Positions 13,685 to 23,350 of a stretch of 64,000 nt of DNA are shown here, piece after piece. Both the position numbers and the translations under genes were made by a program. The DNA comes from DATBLE01 sp046735055 (lineage in GTDB: Bacteria; Actinomycetota; Thermoleophilia; Gaiellales; Gaiellaceae): NCBI GenBank assembly GCA_046735055.1, contig JBKPSO010000085.1:1-64000 (forward strand), written 5' to 3'. Each line of letters opens with the position of its first letter. Position 1 is the stretch's first letter. The notes beneath the pieces are model-generated. The model did no database searches. It saw only the letters and a list, made by a program, of their open reading frames with translations, and was not told the DNA's origin.

Positions 13685-16066
13685 TTGGCAGAAGCAGCTT
13701 ACACCGCAAAGGACATCACGGTCCTGGAAGGCCTCGAGCCGGTCCGGAAACGGCCCGGCATGTACGTCGGTTCGACTGGTTCCCGGGGCCTGCACCACCT
13801 CGCCTACGAGGTTGTCGACAACTCCGTCGACGAGGCACTCGCGGGTCGGTGTGATCTCGTCGAGGTGACCATCCACCCGGACGAGTCGATGACCGTCCGC
13901 GACAACGGCTCGGGCATCCCGGTCGACGTGATGAAGGATCAGGGCCTGCCTGCATTGACCGTCGTTCTGACCAAGCTGCACGCCGGCGGCAAGTTCGGCC
14001 AGGGCGGCTACAAGGTCTCCGGAGGCCTTCACGGCGTAGGGGTCTCGGTCGTCAACGCGCTCTCCGAGTGGCTCACCGCCGAGGTTCATCGCGACGGGAA
14101 GATCTGGCGCCAGGAGTTTGCGCGCGGGGAGCCGACCGGGAAGATGAAGGCGGTCGGCCCGACGAAGCTGACCGGCACGACGATCAGCTTCATGCCCGAT
14201 GCTGAGATCTTCGAGGAGGTCGAATGGGACCCGGAGGTTCTCGAGACGCGGCTCCGCGAGACTGCGTTCCTGACCAAGGGGCTGCGCATCGTGCTCGTCG
14301 ACGAGCGTGCCGGCGGGGAGCAGTACGAGTTCCACTACGAGGGGGGGATCCGCGACTTCGTCGCGCACGTGAACTCGACCAAGGAGACGGTCCACAAGCA
14401 CATCGCGTATTTCGAGTGCGAGAGCGACGAGGGCAGCGTCGAGGTGGCGATGCAGTGGAACGGCTCCTACCAGGACGCGGTCTACACCTTCGCGAACAAC
14501 ATCAACACCCACGAGGGCGGCTCGCACCTCTCCGGCTTCAACGCCGCGCTGACCCGGACGCTGAACAAGTACGCACGCGACCTCGGCCTGCTGAAGGAGA
14601 AGGAGGACAACCTCGAGGGCGAGGACGTACGCGAGGGGCTGGCCGCGGTTGTGTCCGTCAAGCTCCGCGACCCGCAGTTCGAGGGGCAGACGAAGACGAA
14701 GCTCGGCAACCCCTGGATTCGCGGCTTCGTCGAGTCGACCGTGAACGCGAAGCTCTCCGAGTTCCTCGAGGAGAATCCGCAGGACGCGAAGCAGATCATC
14801 CAGAAGGCGATCGCGGCCTCCCGGGCACGGCTCGCAGCCCGCAAGGCGCGTGACCTGACCCGGCGCAAGGGCGCCTTCGGCGGCGAGATCGCGAAGAAGT
14901 TCGCCGACTGCCAGGTGCGCGACCCGGAGCTTGCGGAGGTCTTCATCGTCGAGGGCAACTCCGCCGGCGGCGCCGCCAAGGAGGCGCGCGACAAGGCGAA
15001 CCAGGCGATCCTGCCGCTGCGCGGGAAGATCATCAACTCGGAGAAGAACCGCATCGACAAGGTGCTCTCGAACGCGGAGATCCAGCTCCTCGTCCAGGTG
15101 ATCGGTACCGGGATCGGAGCCGAGTTCGACATCTCGAAGGTTCGCTACCACCGCGTGATCGTCATGACCGACGCGGACGTGGACGGCGCGCACATCCGCA
15201 CGCTCGTGCTCACGTTCCTCTATCGGCACATGCCGGAGCTCTTTGACCAAGGCTACGTCTACATCGCCGTCCCGCCGCTGTACCTCGCTCGCTTCGGCAA
15301 CCAGCAGAACTACCTGGAGAAGGACTCGCAGCTCGAGGAGCTGCTCGTCCGCGAGCGCTTCCCCGAGCTCGAGATCGCGGGTCGCGGTGGGACCGAAGTG
15401 AAGCTGACGCAGGGCCGCTACTCGCGGTTTACGAAGCTGCTGGCCGAGTACCAGGGCTGGGCGGCGCGCCTGCGGGCCGACTTCGGGAATCCCGCTGCGG
15501 ACTTCGTGCTCGCCCACCGGCTGGTCGAGGTCGACGCCGAGTCGCCGGCGGACGCACACAAGGCGATCGCGAACTTCGCGGCCAACGGCTACCGCCTCGA
15601 GTCGAAGGCAGACAAGGACGCGCTGCACGTGAAGGTCGTCGAGGTCGAGACGAACGCGACCCGCAACGTGACCGTGCCCGGCGAGCTCTTTGCCTCCCCG
15701 ATCTACGAGCGGGTGCGCAAGGCGCACGCGGCGCTCGGGGACGTTCTGGGCGCGCTCCCGCCGTTCGAGCTCAGGCTCGGCAAGAACAGCGAGGAGGCGC
15801 TGACGTTCGAGGGCCTCCGCGACACGGCGATCACGCTGGCGAAGCGCGGCCTCCAGATCACGCGCTTCAAGGGCCTCTCGGAGATGAATTCGGCCGAGTT
15901 GTGGGCGACGACGATGGACCCGGCCCGGCGGATGCTCGTTCAGGTCGGCGTCGAGGATGCGACCGCGGCGGACCTGTGGTTCTCGCGGCTGATGGGCGAT
16001 GAGGTCGAGCCGCGCCGTGAGTTCATCGAGCAGAACGCACTGGAGGTCAAGAACCTGGATGTCTGA
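13685..16066 (+). CDS. gyrB: DNA gyrase subunit B
   Basis: GyrB, the ATPase/TOPRIM subunit of gyrase, 793 residues from the TTG at 13685 (an earlier TTG at 13658 would add nine). The GHKL motifs VVDNSVDEAL, VRDNGSGIPV and GGLHGVGVSVVNAL are present. TOPRIM motifs EGNSAGG (about 422) and TDADVDGAHI (about 495) are present, and the C-terminal RFKGLSEMNSAELW is conserved. About 170 residues (roughly 540-710) inserted after the TOPRIM region make it as long as proteobacterial GyrB; most actinobacterial GyrBs are shorter. The gene overlaps gyrA. Confidence 0.96.
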   Translation: MAEAAYTAKDITVLEGLEPVRKRPGMYVGSTGSRGLHHLAYEVVDNSVDEALAGRCDLVEVTIHPDESMTVRDNGSGIPVDVMKDQGLPALTVVLTKLHAGGKFGQGGYKVSGGLHGVGVSVVNALSEWLTAEVHRDGKIWRQEFARGEPTGKMKAVGPTKLTGTTISFMPDAEIFEEVEWDPEVLETRLRETAFLTKGLRIVLVDERAGGEQYEFHYEGGIRDFVAHVNSTKETVHKHIAYFECESDEGSVEVAMQWNGSYQDAVYTFANNINTHEGGSHLSGFNAALTRTLNKYARDLGLLKEKEDNLEGEDVREGLAAVVSVKLRDPQFEGQTKTKLGNPWIRGFVESTVNAKLSEFLEENPQDAKQIIQKAIAASRARLAARKARDLTRRKGAFGGEIAKKFADCQVRDPELAEVFIVEGNSAGGAAKEARDKANQAILPLRGKIINSEKNRIDKVLSNAEIQLLVQVIGTGIGAEFDISKVRYHRVIVMTDADVDGAHIRTLVLTFLYRHMPELFDQGYVYIAVPPLYLARFGNQQNYLEKDSQLEELLVRERFPELEIAGRGGTEVKLTQGRYSRFTKLLAEYQGWAARLRADFGNPAADFVLAHRLVEVDAESPADAHKAIANFAANGYRLESKADKDALHVKVVEVETNATRNVTVPGELFASPIYERVRKAHAALGDVLGALPPFELRLGKNSEEALTFEGLRDTAITLAKRGLQITRFKGLSEMNSAELWATTMDPARRMLVQVGVEDATAADLWFSRLMGDEVEPRREFIEQNALEVKNLDV

Positions 16067-18557
16067 GCTGGGCAACGAGGTCGGCGGCGCAGGCCGCATC
16101 GAGACACGCGAGCTCGATCAGGAGGTTCGCACCAGCTTTCTCGATTACGCGATGAGCGTGATCGTCGCGCGCGCCCTTCCGGACGTGCGCGACGGGCTGA
16201 AGCCGGTGCACCGCCGCGTGCTCTACGCGATGCACGAGGCGGGGCTGCAGCCGAACCGGCCGACGCGCAAGTCGGCGCGCGTCGTCGGCGACGTGATGGG
16301 CAACTACCACCCGCACGGAGACGCGGCGATCTACGACACGCTCGTCAGGTTGGCACAGCCCTTCTCGCTGCGCTACCCCCTCGTCGACGGCCAGGGCTAC
16401 TTCGGCTCGGTCGACGGCGACCCGCCGGGCGCCATGCGCTACACCGAGTGCCGGCTTTCGCGGATCGCCACCGAGCTGCTCCGCGACATCGACGCGGACA
16501 CCGTCGACTTCGGGCCGAACTACGACGAGTCGCGCAAGGAGCCGGAGATCCTCCCTTCGCGGTTCCCGAACCTGCTCGTCAACGGATCGCAGGGGATCGC
16601 GGTCGGCATGGCGACGAACATCCCGCCGCATAACCTCGGGGAGGTCGTGAACGCGGTCGTCGCGATGATCGACGATCCGACGATCGACGTCGAGCGGCTC
16701 AGCAAGCACGTCAAGGGGCCCGACTTCCCGACCGGCGGCACGATCGTCGGCCGCTCGGGGATCAAGGACGCCTACCGCTCCGGCCGCGGCCGCATCGTCG
16801 TCCGCGGGCGCGCGCACATCGAGCAGCTGCGCGGCGGCAAGAGCGCGATCATCATCACCGAGCTCCCCTACGGCGTCCGCAAGGCGGGTGAGGGCGGCGT
16901 GATCGAGAAGGTCGCCGACCTCGTCAAGGCGGGGACGCTGAACGAGGTGCCGATGTCCGACGAGGCGCTGCAGGACCACTCCGACAAGGAGGGCATGCGC
17001 ATCTACGTCGAGCTGAAGCGCGATGCCGTCCCGCAGGTGGCGCTGAACAAGCTCTTCAAGCACACCCAGCTCCAGACGACCTTCGGCTACAACGCGGTCG
17101 CGCTTCTCGACGGCATTCCGAAGACGCTCTCGCTGCTCGAGCTCGTCCGCGAGTACCTGACCTTCCAGCGTGAGGTCGTCACCCGCCGCTCGAAGTTCGA
17201 GCTCCGCAAGGCCGAGGAGCGCGCCCACGTCCTGCGCGGCTACCTGATCGCGCTCGACAACCTGGACGCGGTGATCGCGCTGATCCGCGGGGCTGCCGAC
17301 CCCGATGTCGCCCGAGCCGGCCTGATGAAGAAGTTCGAGCTCAGCGAGATCCAGGCGCAGGCGATCCTCGACCTCCGGCTGCAGCGTCTGACCAAGCTCG
17401 AGCGCAAGCGAATCGAGGAAGAGCACAAGGATCTGGAGGAGCGCATCGCCGAGCTGCGGGCGATCCTCGGCGACGAGACGCGCATCGACGGGCTGATCCG
17501 CGAGGAGCTGCTCGAGCTGAAGGAGCTCTACGGCAAGGGCGACGACCGGCGCACCGAGATCGTCGCCGCCGAGGAGGAGCTCGAGCTCGAGGACCTGATC
17601 GCCGAGGAGGACATGGTGATCGCGATCACGCGCTCGGGCTACATCAAGCGGCTACCGGTCACCGCTTACCGTGAGCAACGACGCGGCGGCAAGGGCGTGA
17701 TGGGGATGGAGCTCAAGGACGAGGACTACATCGAGCACCTCTTCGTCGCCTCCACGCACGACTATCTGCTCTTCTTCACCTCCGTCGGCAAGGTCTACCG
17801 GCTGAAGGTGCACGAGCTCCCGCTCGGGTCGCGGCAGTCGAAGGGTCGCGCCGCGGTCAACCTGCTCCCATTTCAGCAACGGGAGCAGATCCGAGCGGTC
17901 GTCCAGACCCGAAACTTCGAGGAGTCCGAGTACCTCGTCTTCGCGACGAAGAAGGGGATGGTCAAGAAGACGAGGCTCGCCGAGTACAACACTCCGCTGA
18001 AGGCGGACGGGATCATCGCGATCAACATGCGGGAGGGCGACGAGCTCGTCGGCGTCCGGCACTCGACCGGGAACGACGACATCCTGATGGTCTCGCGAAG
18101 CGGCCAGGCGATCCGCTTCCACGAGCAGGAGGCCCGGCCTATGGGCCGTGCGGCCGCCGGCGTCCAGGGCATGCGCCTGCGCGCCGACGACGAGGTGATC
18201 GCGATCACGATTGCACGCGACACCGACGACCTGCTCGTCGTCACCGAGCAGGGCTACGGCAAGCGCACGCCCGTGCACGAGTATCCGCGCAAGGGCCGCG
18301 GCGGCCTCGGCGTGAAGACCGTCCAGCTGACCGACGCGAAGGGGAAGCTCGCCGGCGCCCGCATCGTCCGCGAGGGCTACCAGGTGATGCTGATCTCGAC
18401 GGGCGGCACGGTCATCCGCATGGCCGTCGACGAGATCAAGCGTCTCGGCCGGGCGACCCAGGGCGTGATCGTCGTGCGGCTGAAGGACGGCGAGATGGTC
18501 TCCAGCCTCGCCCCCGTCGCCGAGTCGGGGGACGAGGAGACGGACGCCCCGGAGTAA
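16059..18557 (+). CDS. gyrA: DNA gyrase subunit A
   Basis: GyrA, the DNA-cleaving subunit, 832 residues. The active-site tyrosine lies in AMRYTECRLS near residue 128, and the quinolone-resistance region has RVVGDVMGNYHPHGDAAIYD. The C-terminal wrapping domain starts with the GyrA box QRRGGKGVMG near 540 and contains six blade-like repeats. The ATG at 16059 overlaps the gyrB stop by 8 nt and has GGAGG about 12 nt upstream; the longer frame is a gyrB shadow. A weak hairpin (CCGACT/AGTCGG, 18563-18583) follows the gene. Confidence 0.96.
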   Translation: MSELGNEVGGAGRIETRELDQEVRTSFLDYAMSVIVARALPDVRDGLKPVHRRVLYAMHEAGLQPNRPTRKSARVVGDVMGNYHPHGDAAIYDTLVRLAQPFSLRYPLVDGQGYFGSVDGDPPGAMRYTECRLSRIATELLRDIDADTVDFGPNYDESRKEPEILPSRFPNLLVNGSQGIAVGMATNIPPHNLGEVVNAVVAMIDDPTIDVERLSKHVKGPDFPTGGTIVGRSGIKDAYRSGRGRIVVRGRAHIEQLRGGKSAIIITELPYGVRKAGEGGVIEKVADLVKAGTLNEVPMSDEALQDHSDKEGMRIYVELKRDAVPQVALNKLFKHTQLQTTFGYNAVALLDGIPKTLSLLELVREYLTFQREVVTRRSKFELRKAEERAHVLRGYLIALDNLDAVIALIRGAADPDVARAGLMKKFELSEIQAQAILDLRLQRLTKLERKRIEEEHKDLEERIAELRAILGDETRIDGLIREELLELKELYGKGDDRRTEIVAAEEELELEDLIAEEDMVIAITRSGYIKRLPVTAYREQRRGGKGVMGMELKDEDYIEHLFVASTHDYLLFFTSVGKVYRLKVHELPLGSRQSKGRAAVNLLPFQQREQIRAVVQTRNFEESEYLVFATKKGMVKKTRLAEYNTPLKADGIIAINMREGDELVGVRHSTGNDDILMVSRSGQAIRFHEQEARPMGRAAAGVQGMRLRADDEVIAITIARDTDDLLVVTEQGYGKRTPVHEYPRKGRGGLGVKTVQLTDAKGKLAGARIVREGYQVMLISTGGTVIRMAVDEIKRLGRATQGVIVVRLKDGEMVSSLAPVAESGDEETDAPE

Positions 18558-18639
18558 CCCACCCGACTCTTCACACCAGTCGGCGCGGGTGATAGCTTGG
18601 TTTGGGATCCCTACAACATCGGTGGAAAAGGATAGGCGT

Positions 18640-18936
18640 ATGTCATTCCAGGGCCAAGTTGATCTCCTGGAACCGATAAATCTCGCCGACCACCTCGACA
18701 AGGTCGAGCTCTACCTCGGCCAGGTCTGCCAGATGGCCGGCATCTCGAAGATGCAGCTCGACTACTGGACGAACAAGGCGCAGATCCCCACCAAGGGGCG
18801 CAAGCAGCGCATCTACGACATGGATGCCGTCGAGACCGTGATGCTGATCAAGCAGGGGAAGGACAAGGGTCTGAACCTCGGCGCGGCGATCGATGCGGCG
18901 CGCCTGTTCCGCGAGCAGAACAGCCGGGCGAGCTAG
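18640..18936 (+). CDS. MerR-like HTH protein
   Basis: A 98-residue protein with a single winged-HTH of MerR type: YLGQVCQMAGISKMQLDYWT, then a basic KGRKQRIYDMDAVETVMLI and GLNLGAAIDAARLF. The effector-binding domain of classic MerR regulators is missing, so it may be a small nucleoid or housekeeping regulator. The ATG at 18640 has AAAGGAT upstream; the longer in-frame start at 18589 is not supported. It follows gyrA and its stop overlaps a convergent small gene. Confidence 0.75.
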   Translation: MSFQGQVDLLEPINLADHLDKVELYLGQVCQMAGISKMQLDYWTNKAQIPTKGRKQRIYDMDAVETVMLIKQGKDKGLNLGAAIDAARLFREQNSRAS

Positions 18937-19118
18937 CTCGCCGCTTCGAGCAGCGCGCGCAGGTCGCGCATCAGCGTGCTCAGCGGCACATCGCTTTCAC
19001 GGCGGACGATCGAGCGACGCAGGTAATCGGCGAGCAGCGCCTCGATCGACTCGACGAGGTGCGCGAGCTCGTCCTGCTCGGGGGGATCGACGAACTCGGG
19101 CCTGATCGCGATTGCCAT
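18933..19118 (-). CDS. Small hypothetical protein
   Basis: A 61-residue acidic protein, MAIAIRPEFVDPPEQDELAH then two predicted helices ending LMRDLRALLEAAS. Composition is normal for a coded protein and the stop meets the MerR-like gene tail to tail with 4 nt overlap. No family is recognised. No good ribosome binding site is visible before the ATG, so a leaderless mRNA is possible. Moderate confidence that it is a gene. Confidence 0.5.
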   Translation of the reverse strand: MAIAIRPEFVDPPEQDELAHLVESIEALLADYLRRSIVRRESDVPLSTLMRDLRALLEAAS

Positions 19119-19183
19119 GGGTAGAACCTAAGACGGCGTTCGGACGGGAGTGTTGCGCGCTTTCGTTAAGAAATTGTGCGCTT

Positions 19184-19966
19184 TTAGCTCTTCTCCTCCG
19201 TCTTGGTCACCCGGTGTCGCTCGATCAGGGGCGCGATCAGGTCGATCGGGGCCGGGAAGACGATCGTCGACGCGTTCGCGGAACCGATCTCGAGCAGCGT
19301 CTGCAGGTAGCGGAGCTGGATCGCGATCGGCTCCTCCTGCATCACCGCCGCCGCGTCGCGCAACCGCTCCGAGGCCTGGAACTCGCCCTCGGCGTTGATC
19401 ACCTTCGCGCGGCGCTCGCGCTCGGCCTCCGCCTGCCGCGCCATCGCCCGTTGCATGCTGGACGGGATCTCGACGTCCTTCACCTCGACGATCGAGACCT
19501 TGATCCCCCAGGGCGCGGTCGACTCGTCGATGATCCCTTGCAGGATCGCGTTGATCTTGTCGCGCTCGGAGAGGAGCTCGTCGAGCAGGTGCTGCCCGAG
19601 CACCGAGCGCAGGGTCGTCTGGGCGATCTGCGAGGTCGCGACCATGAAGTTCTCGACCTGGACGATCGCGTCCTTCGGGGCGACGATCCGGAAGTAGGCG
19701 ACGGCGTTCACCCGGACGGGGACGTTGTCCTTTGTGATCACCTCCTGCGGAGGGATCGTCAGCGTGATCGTCCGCAGGTCGACCTTGACCATCCGGTCGA
19801 CGATCGGGATCAGGATGAAGAGCCCCGGGCCTTTCGGCTCCGGCAGCAGTCGGCCGAGGCGGAAGACGATGCCGCGCTCGTACTCGCGCGCGACCTTGAT
19901 AGCCGCGAACAGGAACAGCACCGCGAGCACGACGACGATGACGACGACGACGATGGCGGCGGTCAC
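19184..19966 (-). CDS. Slipin/stomatin-like SPFH (band 7) membrane protein
   Basis: A 260-residue slipin. One N-terminal membrane segment (about residues 3-23) is followed by the SPFH domain with REYERGIVFRLGRL, then PQEVITKDNVPVRVNAVAYF and a helical C-terminal part rich in AEAERERRAKVINAEGEFQA. Slipins form membrane-bound oligomers and are usually encoded with NfeD proteases, as here, where the nfeD-type gene lies 26 bp upstream. The pair is thought to handle membrane protein quality or microdomain organisation. Confidence 0.9.
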   Translation of the reverse strand: MTAAIVVVVIVVVLAVLFLFAAIKVAREYERGIVFRLGRLLPEPKGPGLFILIPIVDRMVKVDLRTITLTIPPQEVITKDNVPVRVNAVAYFRIVAPKDAIVQVENFMVATSQIAQTTLRSVLGQHLLDELLSERDKINAILQGIIDESTAPWGIKVSIVEVKDVEIPSSMQRAMARQAEAERERRAKVINAEGEFQASERLRDAAAVMQEEPIAIQLRYLQTLLEIGSANASTIVFPAPIDLIAPLIERHRVTKTEEKS

Positions 19967-19992
19967 GGGACGATCTTAGTTGCCTGTGGGCA

Positions 19993-21321
19993 CTAGACGG
20001 CGGCAGGGGTGCGCGCCGGCCGCACGATCAGCTCGAGGCCGTCCACACCGACGACGTCGACCTCCTCGCCGGGGTCGAGCGGCTCGCCGTCCTCGCTCCG
20101 GGCCTGCCAGAGCTCGCCGCGGACGGAGACGAGCCCGCCGCGCCGAACCTGGCCGTGGGTGCCAATGATCAGGTTCGGGCCGACCGCGGCCGGGCGGCGG
20201 CGGATCTGCAGCGCCTTCGCCAGCGCGAGCCCGAAGAAGGCCGAGAACGTGCCGGCGATGGCGAGTGCCACCGGCAGAGAGACCTGGTACCCGGAGCCTG
20301 CAGGCTGGAACAGGATCAAGCTGCCGAAAACGAAGAGGACGGCGCCGGCGACGGTGAGCGCGCCGTGGCTGAAGGCGACGAAGAGCTCGGTGATCCAGCA
20401 GGCGAACGCGGCGCCGATCAGCAGCAGTCCGGCCCAGTTGGTCGGCAGCACGTCGAGGCCATAGAACGCGATCGCGAGGGACAGCACGCCGAACGTGGCC
20501 GGGAAGATCAAGCCCGGGTGCCAGAGCTCGATCACGATCCCGAGCACACCCAGCGACAGCATCAGCGCGATCAGGTTCGGGTCGATCAGGGTGTCGAGCA
20601 GGCGCTGCCAGAAGCTCATCTTGGCGGTCGTGATCTCGGCACCGGCCGTGTGCAGCACGAAGCCCTTCGGGATCGTCTTCTGGCCGTCGATCTTCCGCAG
20701 CAGCGCAGGCAGCGTCGGCGCGATCACGTCGATCACGTTCTGCTGCAGCGCCGCATAGGCGGGGAGGTTCGACGCCTTGCGAACCGCGGCATCCGCCCAC
20801 TTGACGTTCCGCCCGTGCGTCTTGGCGAGCACCTTCAGCGACGCGGCGGCGTCGTTCACGACCTTGCGGCGCAGGTCGCTCTGGATGTTCTCGCCGCCGA
20901 GGTTGATCGGCGTCGAGGAGCCGATGTTGGTCTGCGGCGCCATCGCGAGGATGTCCGCCGCCTGCCCGATCCAGACGCCGGCGGACGCCGCGCGCGCGCC
21001 GTTCGGCGAGACGTAGACGATCACCGGGATCTTCGAGGCGAGCTCCTTCTTGACGATCTTGCGCATCGACTCCGAGAGCCCGCCCGGGGTGTCGAGCAGG
21101 ATCGCGACCGCGTCGTAGCCGTCGCTGTTCGCGCGGTCGATCTCGTCGTTCACGTAGCTCTGGGTGACGGGGTTGACGTCGTTGGCGAACTCGACGGCGA
21201 GCACGCGCGGTCGCTCCAGGCGCTTCTGAGCGGGTTCGCCGGCGAAGCTCGGCCCGACGAACAGGAACGCTGCGAGGAGGGTCAGCGAGACGAGAAGTGC
21301 CCGCAGGAAAGCCGTTCTCAC
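19993..21321 (-). CDS. nfeD: NfeD-family membrane serine protease
   Basis: A long-form NfeD of 442 residues. It has a signal-like N-terminus (LRALLVSLTLLAAFLFVG) and a ClpP-like protease domain with the nucleophile region NGARAASAGVWIG (serine near residue 113). About four membrane segments (235-370) follow, then a C-terminal OB-fold ending in the VDVVGVDGLELIV strand. Members cleave stomatin-type partners, matching the slipin gene just downstream. The start is GTG at 21321; a -10-like TAGAAT lies 10 nt before it, so the mRNA may have almost no leader. It is divergent from the amidase gene. Confidence 0.9.
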   Translation of the reverse strand: MRTAFLRALLVSLTLLAAFLFVGPSFAGEPAQKRLERPRVLAVEFANDVNPVTQSYVNDEIDRANSDGYDAVAILLDTPGGLSESMRKIVKKELASKIPVIVYVSPNGARAASAGVWIGQAADILAMAPQTNIGSSTPINLGGENIQSDLRRKVVNDAAASLKVLAKTHGRNVKWADAAVRKASNLPAYAALQQNVIDVIAPTLPALLRKIDGQKTIPKGFVLHTAGAEITTAKMSFWQRLLDTLIDPNLIALMLSLGVLGIVIELWHPGLIFPATFGVLSLAIAFYGLDVLPTNWAGLLLIGAAFACWITELFVAFSHGALTVAGAVLFVFGSLILFQPAGSGYQVSLPVALAIAGTFSAFFGLALAKALQIRRRPAAVGPNLIIGTHGQVRRGGLVSVRGELWQARSEDGEPLDPGEEVDVVGVDGLELIVRPARTPAAV

Positions 21322-21391
21322 AGCCGTAAGGATTCTATCAACGGGTGTCCGGCTGACTTTCGGCGCGGGCACACTGGCCGAAGACCTCGAC

Positions 21392-23329
21392 GTGAAGACG
21401 CTCCGCCTTGTCCTGCTGCTCCTGGTCGCCTCGCCCGCCGCGGCGCGCGCCGCGGATGCAACGATCGTCTCGCAGGACCTCCCGATCGGAGTCGTGCGGA
21501 TGCCGGCCGCGGCGGTTGCGCCGATCCGCTTCGACCTGGTCGGGCTCCACTGGCAGGGCTCGGGGCGCGTGCTGTTCCGGACGCGCACCCAGGCGGGCCG
21601 CTGGGGTCGCTGGCAGCGGGTCGATCCGGAAGGCGAGGACCTCCCGGATCCGCGCAGCCTCGAGGCTCGCGGCAGGGGGCGGGGCTGGCATCTCGGCAAT
21701 CCCTACTGGGTGGGGCCGTCCGACCGGATTGCCTACCGGCTCGTGGGCGACGTTCGGCGGCTGCGCGCCTGGTACGTCTGGAGCCCCTCGGGTCACGCCG
21801 CCGTGCGCCGGGTCTCGATGGCGGGCTCGCCGCAGATCGTCCCGCGTCAGGAGTGGGGCGCGAACGAGGCGATCAGGCGCGCGCCGCCGCGCTACGCGAA
21901 GGGCGTTTTCTTTGCGATCGTGCACCACACGGCGGGGACGAACGCCTACGGGCCGGGAGCGTCAGCGGCGATCGTCCGCGGGATCGAGCTCTACCACGTG
22001 CGCGGGAACCACTGGAACGACATCGGCTACAACTTTCTCGTCGATCGCTACGGGCAGGTGTTCGAAGGCCGAGCGGGCGGGATCGATCGCAACGTGATCG
22101 GCGCCCAGGCCGAGGGGTTCAACACCGGCTCGGTCGGGATTGCCGTGATCGGCAACTACCAGACCCGGACGGTCTCGCTTCCCACGCAGAACGCGCTTGC
22201 CGCGCTGCTCGCCTGGCGGCTCGACGTTGCGCATGTCGATCCGCTCGGCACGGTCACCTGGATCTCGGGAGGAAATCCGAAGTTCAAGCGTGGCATGCCG
22301 GTCACTCTGCGTGCGATCTCGGGCCATCGAGACACCGGTTTCACGTCCTGTCCCGGCACCAGGCTCTACGCGAAGCTCCCCGACCTCGCGCGCCAGGTCG
22401 CGTCGATCGGGCTGCCGAAGCTCTACGCGCCGGCGGTGAAGGGATCGCTCGGCGGACCGATTGTCTTCTCGGCCCGGCTCTCCCAGGCCGGAAGCTGGAC
22501 GGTGACGGTGCGCGACGCCGCCGGCACGGTCGTCGCGCGGGCGACCGGCCGTGGCGCGACGATCGCCTGGACGTGGAACTCCGCCGGACGGCGCGGCGGC
22601 AACTACACATGGACGATGGAAGCGGGGCCGGCGACCCGGCCGGCGCGAGGGACGTTCGCCCGTGCCCCCGCGCCGCCCCCCTCGCCCGTGCCTCCCGCAC
22701 GGCCCCCCTTGCCCGTGCCTCCGTCGCTCCTCTCCGGCCTGCACGTCGATCCATCGGTGATCTCGCCCGACGGCGACGGGATTGCCGACTTGTTGACGAT
22801 CACGTACGCGCTTACCGCCCGAGCGGCGGTCACGGCGACGGTCTCGGATGCCGCCTCCGGCGCCGTTGTCGCGACCCTGTTCAGCGGTCAGCTCCAGGGC
22901 GCCCGCACGCAGTCGTTCCCGTATGCGGCGCAGGGCCTGGCCGACGGGGCATACACGCTGACGATCTCCGCCGCCGGCGAGGACGGGCGAACGGGTCGCG
23001 CCCAGGCGCCGTTCTCGATCGACCGGACGCTCTCGACGCTGACGCTCAGCACCGGAACGATCACGCCGAACGGGGACGGCGCCGACGACTCGGTCCAGAT
23101 CGGCTTCGTGCTCAACGCCCTCGCCGACGTGACGGTGCAGATCGAGCAAGGCGGAGTGCTGATCGCGACCGTGTTCTCGGGGCCGCTGGGGCCGGGAAGC
23201 CAGCAGGTCGCGTGGGACGGCACGAGCGGGGGGGCGCCCGTCGCCGCTGGGCCCTACGCGGTCGCGGTGATCGTTCGCGGGCCGTTTGGAGAGACGCGGC
23301 ACGAGGCCGCGGTCACGGTCATCCGCTAG
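21392..23329 (+). CDS. Secreted PGRP/N-acetylmuramoyl-L-alanine amidase with FlgD-like repeats
   Basis: A 645-residue exported protein. A signal peptide (KTLRLVLLLLVASPAAARAA) is followed by a beta-rich domain and then a peptidoglycan recognition/amidase domain (about 155-330). Zinc-ligand motifs are FAIVHHTAG and SGHRDTGFTSCPG, with NHWNDIGYNFLVDRYG between. After a proline-rich linker (about 425-445) come two FlgD/CHU_C-like beta units, each opening with a calcium-style loop (SPDGDG and TPNGDG). It should cleave the amide between muramic acid and the stem peptide outside the cell. GTG start at 21392. Confidence 0.9.
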   Translation: MKTLRLVLLLLVASPAAARAADATIVSQDLPIGVVRMPAAAVAPIRFDLVGLHWQGSGRVLFRTRTQAGRWGRWQRVDPEGEDLPDPRSLEARGRGRGWHLGNPYWVGPSDRIAYRLVGDVRRLRAWYVWSPSGHAAVRRVSMAGSPQIVPRQEWGANEAIRRAPPRYAKGVFFAIVHHTAGTNAYGPGASAAIVRGIELYHVRGNHWNDIGYNFLVDRYGQVFEGRAGGIDRNVIGAQAEGFNTGSVGIAVIGNYQTRTVSLPTQNALAALLAWRLDVAHVDPLGTVTWISGGNPKFKRGMPVTLRAISGHRDTGFTSCPGTRLYAKLPDLARQVASIGLPKLYAPAVKGSLGGPIVFSARLSQAGSWTVTVRDAAGTVVARATGRGATIAWTWNSAGRRGGNYTWTMEAGPATRPARGTFARAPAPPPSPVPPARPPLPVPPSLLSGLHVDPSVISPDGDGIADLLTITYALTARAAVTATVSDAASGAVVATLFSGQLQGARTQSFPYAAQGLADGAYTLTISAAGEDGRTGRAQAPFSIDRTLSTLTLSTGTITPNGDGADDSVQIGFVLNALADVTVQIEQGGVLIATVFSGPLGPGSQQVAWDGTSGGAPVAAGPYAVAVIVRGPFGETRHEAAVTVIR

Positions 23330-23350
23330 GGCCCGTTTAGACTCAGGCCC

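Noticed and set aside
13643..16099. 818-codon minus-strand ORF opposite gyrB
   Set aside because: Antisense shadow caused by GC-biased codon use; no domain, and the opposite frame is an unmistakable gyrase subunit.
22197..22400. Candidate parS sites (CACGTG-containing spots such as 13311, 14366 and 24442)
   Set aside because: None matches the GTTTCACGTGAAAC consensus beyond the six-base core, which occurs by chance in GC-rich DNA.
20155..23340. 1061-codon plus-strand ORF over nfeD and the amidase gene
   Set aside because: Arginine/aspartate/glycine-rich reading of two real genes in other frames; it crosses a divergent promoter region.
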